This document shows, piece by piece, positions 58,319 through 64,000 of a stretch of 64,000 bases of DNA (within the stretch, counting starts at the first letter, position 1; each line of letters opens with the position of its first letter). The DNA is taken from the NCBI RefSeq assembly GCF_000813845.1, contig NZ_JWTB01000030.1:57154-121153 (forward strand), written 5' to 3'. The position numbers and the translations under genes are program-made. The notes below the pieces were generated by a model that ran no database searches, had not been told where the DNA came from, and saw only the letters and a program-made list of their open reading frames with translations. The stretch is from Pseudarthrobacter phenanthrenivorans (GTDB taxonomy: Bacteria > Actinomycetota > Actinomycetes > Actinomycetales > Micrococcaceae).

Positions 58319-58825
58319 ATGCCGTTGAACCTGGTCCTGATCGCCGATACCCACGTGCCCAAACGCGCCAAGACCCTGCCTGCGGAGGTGTGGGCCGCCG
58401 TCGAAAAGGCCGACGTGGTGTTCCACGCCGGGGACTGGGTGGAGGCGGCGCTGCTGGACGAATTCGAACGCCGGAGCAGGCGGCTGCTCGGCGTGTACGG
58501 CAACAATGACGGACCCGACCTGAGGCGGCGGCTGCCGGAAACAGCCACCGCAACGCTCGGCGGCATCCGCTTTGCCATGGTGCACGAGACAGGCCAGGCC
58601 AAGGGCCGCGAACTTCGGTGCGAGGCGCTGTACCCGTCGGCGGACGTGCTGGTGTTCGGCCACAGCCACATCCCCTGGGACACCACCTCACCCCGTGGAC
58701 TGAGGCTGCTGAATCCCGGGTCGCCCACGGACCGCCGCCGCCAGCCGGCCTGCACGTTCATGGAGGCGGTGGTCGATGCCGGGCAGCTGGCACGGGTCAC
58801 CCTGGTGGAGGTCGGCCGCGGCTGA
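58319..58825 (+). CDS. Metallophosphoesterase (YfcE/MJ0936 type)
   Basis: The 168 residues contain the full calcineurin-like metal set: DTH in LVLIADTHVP, GD in VFHAGDWVE, GNND in VYGNNDGPD, HE in AMVHETG and GHSH in LVFGHSHIPW, with a final NPGSPT. Small size and the GNxD spacing fit the YfcE-like phosphodiesterases. The substrate is unknown. It is divergent from DUF1918, with 72 bases between starts. Confidence 0.92.
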   Translation: MPLNLVLIADTHVPKRAKTLPAEVWAAVEKADVVFHAGDWVEAALLDEFERRSRRLLGVYGNNDGPDLRRRLPETATATLGGIRFAMVHETGQAKGRELRCEALYPSADVLVFGHSHIPWDTTSPRGLRLLNPGSPTDRRRQPACTFMEAVVDAGQLARVTLVEVGRG

Positions 58826-58875
58826 CACCGCCCGGGCTTGGCAGGGCGGTGAATCTTTGCTTAGGCTGGGAAACG

Positions 58876-58887
58876 TAAGCATGCTTA
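58876..58887. promoter_or_regulatory. 12-bp perfect palindrome TAAGCATGCTTA upstream of the SDR gene
   Basis: This self-complementary site lies 88 bases before the SDR start, in the region between a metallophosphoesterase and the SDR gene. It is a possible operator; the regulator is unknown. Confidence 0.4.
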
Positions 58888-58975
58888 GCTTTTGCTGTTG
58901 CCGGTGGGCAGCCGCAGTTTCCCCGGAGTCCGGGCGGTGGACCGGCCCGGAGTCCGCACGAACAGGAGGACCGCC

Positions 58976-59869
58976 ATGACTGACCAGTACACGTTCCGCA
59001 ATCCCGTTACTGCCCACGAAAAGATCTCCCCGCCCAAGCAGCACCAGCCGGAGCCGGGCCTGGATGCAGAACTTGAGCCCAGGGCCGACCTCGGCGAGGA
59101 GACGTACCGGGGCACGGGGCGGCTGGAAGGCCGCCGTGCGATCGTGACCGGCGCCGACTCGGGGATTGGCGCCGCGACGGCCATCGCCTTCGCCCGGGAG
59201 GGTGCCGACGTCGTCCTTTCCTACCTGCCGCAGGAAGAGGAGGACGCGGCCCGTATTGCGGGCATCATCGAAGCGGCCGGCCGGAAGGCCGTGAAGGTCC
59301 CGGGCGACCTCAAGGACTCCGCAGCCTGCCGGGACCTGGTGGACACCGCGGTTGCCGTCCTGGGCGGCGTGGACATCCTGGTCAACAATGCCGGGAAGCA
59401 GGTGGCCCAGGAGGACCTGCAGGACATCACGGACGAACAATTCGACCACACGCTCAAGACCAACGTCTACGCCATGTTCTGGGTGACCAAGGCCGCCGTT
59501 CCGCATATGCCGGCGGGCTCAACCATCATCAACACCACGTCCATCCAGGCCTACAACCCGTCGCCAACCCTGGTGGACTACGCCACCACCAAGGCCTCCA
59601 TCAACAACTTCACCAAGGGCCTGGCCCAGCAGCTGGCGCCCAAAGGGATCCGGGTGAACGCCGTGGCTCCCGGCCCCATCTGGACGCCCCTGCAGGTCAG
59701 CAGCGGCCAGCCCAAGGAGCAGCTGCCGGAGTTCGGCCAGTCCACTCCCCTGGGCCGCGCGGGCCAGCCCGCCGAACTCGCCCCCGCCTACGTCTTCCTG
59801 GCCTCCCCGGAGTCCAGCTTCGTAGTGGGCGAAACATTGAACGTCAACGGCGGCAGCCCCACCCCGTAG
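58976..59869 (+). CDS. Short-chain dehydrogenase/reductase (SDR), YghA-like
   Basis: The 297 residues have a 40-residue N-terminal extension with KQHQPEPGLDAELEPRADLG. The Rossmann core carries TGADSGIG, the NNAGKQ motif, the catalytic Ser in INTTSIQAY and the Tyr-x3-Lys in YATTK. The extension and sequence resemble general-stress SDRs. The ATG 58976 has AGGAGGA directly upstream. A 12-bp palindrome precedes it. Substrate is unknown. Confidence 0.92.
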   Translation: MTDQYTFRNPVTAHEKISPPKQHQPEPGLDAELEPRADLGEETYRGTGRLEGRRAIVTGADSGIGAATAIAFAREGADVVLSYLPQEEEDAARIAGIIEAAGRKAVKVPGDLKDSAACRDLVDTAVAVLGGVDILVNNAGKQVAQEDLQDITDEQFDHTLKTNVYAMFWVTKAAVPHMPAGSTIINTTSIQAYNPSPTLVDYATTKASINNFTKGLAQQLAPKGIRVNAVAPGPIWTPLQVSSGQPKEQLPEFGQSTPLGRAGQPAELAPAYVFLASPESSFVVGETLNVNGGSPTP

Positions 59870-59904
59870 CGGCGGCTCCCGGGAACCGCCGGCGGTGACT
59901 GCGC

Positions 59905-60366
59905 TCAGCCGCCGGCCTCGTGGTCCGATGCGTCCTGGCCCGCCAGGAGCTGGTCAGTGGCGGGGTCCGGCTCGCCGCCGAAGAATTGGGCCAGCACGGT
60001 CTTGAACACTGTTTCTCCGGGTGCGGCCCGGAGAAACAGTGTCATGGACGAGCGGAGCTTTTTGGCGTCAATGCCGCCGAAGATGTCCTCTGCCGACTGG
60101 TCGGCGTGGTTCGCCAGGACCATGGCACATTCAAGCAGCCGGGGCCCCAGGACCTCGTGGTCCAGGTACGCACGGGCCTCGGCCAGCGAGGAAATGGCAT
60201 ACCTGCGCGAGGTTTCACTCTGCCCGAGCCCGGCAATCTGCGGGAAGATGAACCACATCCAGTGCCCGGACTTGCTGCCCACCTGGAGCTCCCCCAGGGC
60301 CTGCTCATAGGTTCCGCCGCTGTCCTGGGCAGCGACGAAACGGTCAAGGCCAAACGGTTCATTCAT
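59905..60366 (-). CDS. DUF1810 family protein (calpastatin-like fold)
   Basis: The 153 residues from ATG 60366 show the DUF1810 signature: LDRFVAAQDSGGTYEQALGE, WMWFIFPQIAGLGQSETSRRY, YLDHEVLGPRLLEC and SMTLF near the end. No enzymatic activity is known for this family. The product is cytoplasmic. It lies 19 bases downstream of the next minus-strand gene, with which it may share a transcript. Confidence 0.88.
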   Translation of the reverse strand: MNEPFGLDRFVAAQDSGGTYEQALGELQVGSKSGHWMWFIFPQIAGLGQSETSRRYAISSLAEARAYLDHEVLGPRLLECAMVLANHADQSAEDIFGGIDAKKLRSSMTLFLRAAPGETVFKTVLAQFFGGEPDPATDQLLAGQDASDHEAGG

Positions 60367-60385
60367 GGCGTTCTCCTGGGTGCGT

Positions 60386-60916
60386 TCAAAGGGACAGGTC
60401 TTCCTCAAGGGCTGCAGCGGCAGCCTGCAGCTGGGGGTCGGGGTCTTCCCGCCACCTCGCCAGGACAACGGCAGCCCGTTGCCGCTCCCGCTCCCCCAAA
60501 CCGGCCAGCATCGGTGCCAGCACATCGGCGAGCAGCGGCGCTGCCAGGTCCCGCGACTGGGCGGACCGCATGAAACCCTCCAGCCGGGTCAGGTCCGAGT
60601 GCCGGAGCAGCCCAACCCGCGACTGCAGCAGCACCACGGCGGCCAGGCGGCGTTCGAAAACCGGCCGGACGCCCGGCCGCGGCTGGCCCCACAGGGCGGA
60701 GGCCAGCATGACGGTGGCGTCATGGTCAAGGTCCTTGAACTTCCGCAGGGCATCGCGGACCGTGCCGCGGACTGCGCCGACCGAGGAGCCATAGGAGGCA
60801 AGAAGCCCGCCCACCCGGTGCGCCACCTCGTCCGCGCGGTACCAGGCACCCTCGTTCTGGAGGGTCCGGTCGATGAATTCCGCCGCGGCGGACACTGTCT
60901 CCGCAGCACCCGTCAT
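60386..60916 (-). CDS. Hypothetical helical protein coupled to a DksA-like gene
   Basis: This 176-residue protein is all-helical, without membrane or signal segments, and I do not recognise a family. Features seen are EFIDRTLQNEGAWYRADEVA, AVVLLQSRVGLLRHSDLTRL, and an Arg-rich end (GERERQRAAVVLARW). Its ATG overlaps the stop of the DksA-like gene (ATGA), so the two are translated together. DUF1810 follows 19 bases on. Confidence 0.7.
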   Translation of the reverse strand: MTGAAETVSAAAEFIDRTLQNEGAWYRADEVAHRVGGLLASYGSSVGAVRGTVRDALRKFKDLDHDATVMLASALWGQPRPGVRPVFERRLAAVVLLQSRVGLLRHSDLTRLEGFMRSAQSRDLAAPLLADVLAPMLAGLGERERQRAAVVLARWREDPDPQLQAAAAALEEDLSL

Positions 60917-61272
60917 TGTCCGCGCCCCGCGGCGGCGTGCAGGATACAGAACGGCGTCCAGGGCCGCGCTTCCAGCCTGCCCTCGGCGATGGGTTCCCCG
61001 CACACTGCACAGAGGCCGTAGGTGCCTCCGGCGAGCCGGGCCAGGGCAGCTTCGACCTCATCAAGTCCGGCCGAGCTTTGCTTCAGGAGCGCCGAGGCCT
61101 GCGAGAGTTCGAAGGCGATGGTGGAGCCTTCGGGGTCATGCTCATCGTCGACGTTGGAGTCGCGGCGTGCCAAGTTCGCCGACTCAATGTCGGCGCGCAG
61201 CGCGGGCAGCAGCGCCAGGCGCCGTGCCCGCTCATCTTCGAGCAGCGCACGGAACCGTTCGAAATCTGGCAT
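60913..61272 (-). CDS. TraR/DksA-type zinc-finger protein
   Basis: The 119-residue product has a helical N-terminus with the acidic SNVDDEHDPEGSTIAFE. A C-terminal zinc motif follows, CAVC...(17)...CILH, in which the last cysteine of the classic C4 finger is histidine. Family members bind RNA polymerase secondary channels or regulate at other sites. It starts at ATG 61272. Its stop overlaps the following hypothetical gene, so the pair is coupled. Confidence 0.87.
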   Translation of the reverse strand: MPDFERFRALLEDERARRLALLPALRADIESANLARRDSNVDDEHDPEGSTIAFELSQASALLKQSSAGLDEVEAALARLAGGTYGLCAVCGEPIAEGRLEARPWTPFCILHAAAGRGQ

Positions 61273-61293
61273 GGGGAAAGCCTAGCGCGTCAG

Positions 61294-62661
61294 TCAGTAC
61301 CAGTTCAGGGACACCGAGTGGTTCCAGGCGGCACACGGGGAGCCATAGCGGTCCCGAATGTAGCCGAGGCCCCACTCGATCTGGGTGCGGTAGCTGGTCA
61401 GCCAATCGCCGCCGGCGCTGGCATACTTTCCCGGCGGCAGGGCCTGGGGTATCCCGTAGGCGCCTGAATAGGGGTTGGTGGCGGTGGTCAGCCACCCCGA
61501 TTCCTTGGTCCAGAGCTGGGCAAGGCACAGAAACTGGTCCTGGCCCCAGCCGAAGGCGGCGAGGCGTCCGGAAGCGTAGCTTTTCGCCCCGGCCGGGTCA
61601 TTCACGGACCCGCCGGGAACGGAAGGCACGACGACGGCGGGCGGGGATGGCGGGGCGGGTGCCACGGGAGGGGTGCCGGGAGCAGGCGGCCCAGGGTCGC
61701 CGGCGGGAACGCCGGGCTGCACGGGATTTGGCTGGACAGGGTTTGGCTGAACGGGGTTTGGCTGAAGCGGTTTCGGTTGCGTGGGGCTTTCCTGCTCTGG
61801 AGTACCTGCGGGTGCGGGCTGCCGGGCAGCGGCGGCCGCTTGCCGGCGGGCCTGTTCCTCTGCCGCAGCACGCTTGGCCTCCTGGGCCTTTTCGTAGGCA
61901 GCCAGGGCCGCCTGGCCCTGCCGGTACTCCCCCTCAAGGGCCGCCGTCGTTCCCTTCAGGGCTGCGAGCTGCGCCGTCAGCTCCGTGCTGTGCTGCTGCT
62001 CCCGGGCCAGCTGCCGGTCGAGCGCGTCACGCGCCGAGCGGGCAGTATCCAGTGCTGCCTTGGCCTCCGCCGACAACCGCTCCCGCTCGTTCCTGGCAGC
62101 CCTTTCCTGCTCGGTGAGTGCGGCGGCGACCTGGCCCGCGGCCCCGGCCTTTTCAACCAGTGCGGCGGTCTTGTCCCCGACGAGCTTGACCAGGTTCAGC
62201 CCCTGCACGCTGTTGGTGCCGAGGGCGTCCAGTGCCACGAAGAAACCCGCGTTGGTGCCGCCGGTTTTGTAGGACTGCGCGGCAAGGGCGCCCAGGTCTT
62301 TCCGATGCCTGGCCAGTTCATCGTTGGCCCTTGCCGCCTGCGCGGACAGGGTGTCCAGCCGCTGCGTCGCGGAGTCGAGTCCGGCCTGCGCCACGGCGTA
62401 ATCGGCCGCCGACCGGACGGCAGCGTCCCCGGCGGCCTCCGATTGCTCCTGCAATCCGTCCAGGAGGCCAGTAATGGTGTTGATTTCGGCTGCTTTCGCG
62501 GCCTCCGATGACTGCGCGGCGTGCACGTCAGCCCAGGAGGGGTAGCCGGCAGTCGGGTCCTGATCGTCCGCCGTAGCCGCGTGAAGGGGGGAGCCGGCCA
62601 CGGCCAAGGCCAACAGGACCGCGGTCAGCGGGAGCCGGGGGCGGATCACGAACAGGGGCAT
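61294..62661 (-). CDS. Secreted coiled-coil protein with a transglycosylase-like C-terminus
   Basis: The 455-residue protein has a signal-type N-terminus (PLTAVLLALAVAGSPLHAAT) and a long coiled coil from about 45 to 270 (RNERERLSAEAKAALDTARS). A Pro/Gln linker with three QPNPV repeats follows. The C-terminal domain carries QFLCLAQLWTKESGW, with the glutamate typical of SLT-type lytic enzymes, and NPYSGAYGIPQALPP, IEWGLGYIRDRYGSPC. It probably cuts or binds peptidoglycan outside the membrane. It is divergent from the c-di-AMP-switched LysM gene. Confidence 0.85.
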   Translation of the reverse strand: MPLFVIRPRLPLTAVLLALAVAGSPLHAATADDQDPTAGYPSWADVHAAQSSEAAKAAEINTITGLLDGLQEQSEAAGDAAVRSAADYAVAQAGLDSATQRLDTLSAQAARANDELARHRKDLGALAAQSYKTGGTNAGFFVALDALGTNSVQGLNLVKLVGDKTAALVEKAGAAGQVAAALTEQERAARNERERLSAEAKAALDTARSARDALDRQLAREQQHSTELTAQLAALKGTTAALEGEYRQGQAALAAYEKAQEAKRAAAEEQARRQAAAAARQPAPAGTPEQESPTQPKPLQPNPVQPNPVQPNPVQPGVPAGDPGPPAPGTPPVAPAPPSPPAVVVPSVPGGSVNDPAGAKSYASGRLAAFGWGQDQFLCLAQLWTKESGWLTTATNPYSGAYGIPQALPPGKYASAGGDWLTSYRTQIEWGLGYIRDRYGSPCAAWNHSVSLNWY

Positions 62662-62820
62662 AGTCCCGAAGCCTACCCTCCGCTATGGCCCGCAGGCATG
62701 GATCCGTGTCGGGATTGTTACCCGGACCTTCGCGGCGTCCACCAAGGTCAGCACGGGAAAGTGGGGCCACGTCCATTCGCTGGCGGAATCTGAGAGAATC
62801 GCCTCGCATGTTATCCAAAT

Positions 62821-62850
62821 GTGACAATTGCGGGGAGCTCGGGTTATGGT
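62821..62850 (+). promoter_or_regulatory. Candidate promoter upstream of the riboswitch
   Basis: A -35-like GTGACA (62821-62826) and a -10-like TATGGT (62845-62850) are separated by 18 bases. They lie about 55 bases before the riboswitch core, on the plus strand. Confidence 0.45.
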
Positions 62851-62894
62851 CGTTTGGTGTCCCTCTCAGTCGGGACATTCCCATCAGTATGCCG

Positions 62895-63072
62895 AGCCCT
62901 GCCGCTGATCATGGGATACAACCGCTCCAGCTGGCAGGGACGGGGGAACCAAGTTTCCACGGCCACATGTGGCCTAGGGGTTAAGTCGATAGCGCCTCCG
63001 TATGTCGCGGGGTGCTTCCGGCCGGGTATCTCCAGCCCGAACCCGACAGCTCACCCCGCAGGCATGGGAGAG
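62895..63072 (+). promoter_or_regulatory. ydaO/yuaA (c-di-AMP) riboswitch
   Basis: Conserved blocks in order are CCGCTGATCATGGG, GCAGGGACGGGGGAACCA, GGGGTTAAGTCGAT, and CCCGAACCCGACAGCTCACC followed by CCGCAGGCATGGGAGAGG. These match the ydaO consensus, including the diagnostic ACGGGGGAACCA and CCCGAACCCGACAGCT elements. It sits directly before the LysM/NlpC hydrolase gene. Such elements sense c-di-AMP and usually turn off wall-hydrolase genes when it is abundant; here that is inference. Confidence 0.9.
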
Positions 63073-63082
63073 GCGATCAACC

Positions 63083-63928
63083 GTGTCAAAAATTTCAACT
63101 TCTGCCCGTCACCGCGCGACTCCGGCCCGCTCCATTGTGCTCGAGGGCCTCGCCGTTACAGCCAAGTCCCAGGCCCGCTCACTGGGCCGCCCTGCGCTCG
63201 CCGTAGCCGCGGCATCCGGCATTGCGTTCGGTGTGGGCGCCCCGGCCCACGCGGGTGTGACCGGAGCGGACACCACTGAGAACAGCAGCGTCCAGGCCTA
63301 CTCGGCGCCGGCCGCGCCCGCCGTGGCCCCCGCGGCGGCCACGGGGAACGTGCACACCGTCGTTTCCGGTGACACCCTCGGCGCCATCGCCTCGGCCTAT
63401 GGCGTCGGCCTGAACGACCTCCTGGCCGCCAACGGCCTGGGTCTGTCCTCGATCATCTACCCGGGCGACCAGATCCAGATCCCCGGCGCGGGCTACACGG
63501 CGGCTCCGGCACCGGCGCCAGCACCGGCGCCCGTCCAGACTGCGGCGGCCAGCGCACCGACGAACACCGGCATGAACATGTCCTACGCTTCAGCCACCCC
63601 GGCCGCGGCCACCACGGGCACCGGAACAGGCGCGGCCATCCTGGCATCCGCCTACAGCCAGGTCGGTGTGAACCAGGACTGCACCGCGATGGTCGAGAAT
63701 GCACTGCGTTCCGTTGGCAAGAGCGTCGGCGACCTGGCCCCTACCCAGTTCTTCCAGTATGGAACGGTGGTTGGTGCTCCGGCCCCCGGTGACCTCATCA
63801 TCACCTCCGGCCACGTGGGCGTCTACGCCGGCGACGGCCAGGTTGTGAGCGGCGGCGTCAACGGATACACCACCCAGGTCCACTCCATCAGCTGGCTCAG
63901 CGGCTACTCCGTGGTCCGCGTAGCCTAG
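63083..63928 (+). CDS. Secreted LysM plus NlpC/P60-like cell-wall hydrolase under riboswitch control
   Basis: The 281-residue protein from GTG 63083 has a long basic N-region and hydrophobic core ending GAPAHA (about 57). A LysM domain follows at about 90-134 (HTVVSGDTLGAIASAYGVGL), then an Ala/Pro linker. An NlpC/P60-like domain has Cys near 200 (QVGVNQDCTAMV) and His near 244 (TSGHVGVYAGDG). It is a probable peptidoglycan endopeptidase. The start is chosen because it is just after the riboswitch and its SD-like GGGAGAGG; the frame is open further up. A terminator follows at 63967. Confidence 0.9.
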   Translation: MSKISTSARHRATPARSIVLEGLAVTAKSQARSLGRPALAVAAASGIAFGVGAPAHAGVTGADTTENSSVQAYSAPAAPAVAPAAATGNVHTVVSGDTLGAIASAYGVGLNDLLAANGLGLSSIIYPGDQIQIPGAGYTAAPAPAPAPAPVQTAAASAPTNTGMNMSYASATPAAATTGTGTGAAILASAYSQVGVNQDCTAMVENALRSVGKSVGDLAPTQFFQYGTVVGAPAPGDLIITSGHVGVYAGDGQVVSGGVNGYTTQVHSISWLSGYSVVRVA

Positions 63929-63966
63929 GTTCCCACAGCTTCGCCCGGCGAAGCGGTGTCATACAG

Positions 63967-64000
63967 AAGGGCGGCAGCCGGTATACCGGCTGCCGCCCTT
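63967..64000 (+). terminator. Strong terminator after the LysM/NlpC gene
   Basis: AAGGGCGGCAGCCGGTATAC folds onto its complement up to the right edge of the window (ending CCGCCCTT), a perfect long stem. The U-run, if any, is beyond the window. Confidence 0.85.

Noticed and set aside
61725..61785. Short repeats reading QPNPV in the secreted coiled-coil gene
   Set aside because: They are an ordinary proline-rich linker expanded by slippage, common in secreted wall proteins, so they are not listed as a separate element.

Overview
The window is high-GC DNA (about two thirds G+C by eye) from a Gram-positive actinobacterium. It is most likely Micrococcaceae of the Arthrobacter/Pseudarthrobacter type. 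The evidence is the conserved block efp-nusB with aroC-aroK-aroB, aroE, mltG, ruvX and alaS; the tract thrS-HIT-pgsA and pdxS/pdxT-yebC-ruvCAB-yajC-secDF-rel; and the presence of an acVLRF1-type ribosome-rescue factor, a mycoredoxin, MurT/GatD and a c-di-AMP riboswitch. It is mostly core chromosome. I see no prophage, insertion sequence, CRISPR array, rRNA or tRNA.

Layout. 1-13.9 kb (mostly minus strand): tail of a probable PrsW-like protease, then a long overlapping operon read right to left: rpsD, DUF948, a DUF6167-like protein, alaS, ruvX, mltG, aroE, aroC, aroK, aroB, a TPR protein, efp and nusB. Many junctions are ATGA/GTGA or TAGTG overlaps, so translational coupling is likely. rarA lies just upstream. 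14-23.7 kb: acVLRF1, a GNAT protein, aspS, an APC permease, hisS, a membrane cyclophilin, a DUF349 protein and an AbiEi-like orphan whose end overlaps rel antisense. 23.6-33.6 kb (minus strand): rel, secF, secD, yajC, ruvB, ruvA, ruvC, yebC, pdxT. 33.7-43.8 kb: the cell-wall pair murT-gatD, a ferric-reductase-like oxidoreductase, an M3 peptidase, pdxS, pgsA, a HIT protein and thrS. 43.9-64 kb: an SOS-boxed DUF6504-dnaE2 cassette, chorismate mutase, a VOC protein, an SRAP protein, mycoredoxin, a lipoate-ligase-like protein, a UbiB-like kinase with its PadR regulator, a thioesterase, an EEP phosphodiesterase, a GT-C-like membrane protein, several small enzymes, a DksA-like protein, and two divergent secreted cell-wall hydrolases. 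One of these hydrolases sits behind a ydaO/c-di-AMP riboswitch.

How the genes fit together. The left third joins the shikimate pathway (aroB, aroK, aroE, aroC, with a chorismate mutase further along) to translation genes (efp, alaS, rpsD) and glycan-strand termination (mltG). The middle holds stringent response (rel), Sec export (secDF-yajC), Holliday-junction processing (ruvABC), PLP synthesis (pdxS, pdxT) and peptidoglycan amidation (murT-gatD). The right part combines DNA-damage response (dnaE2, SRAP), redox (mycoredoxin) and wall remodelling.

The most interesting signals are: the c-di-AMP riboswitch between two divergent wall hydrolases; a MurT that lacks the usual cysteine zinc ribbon; a dnaE2 cassette with a near-perfect LexA box but no imuA/imuB beside it; a histidine-rich 36-bp tandem repeat inside mltG; a perfectly 10-bp-phased triple repeat in the padR promoter; and the absence of PIM-synthesis genes after pgsA. 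No wholly new multi-gene system is evident.
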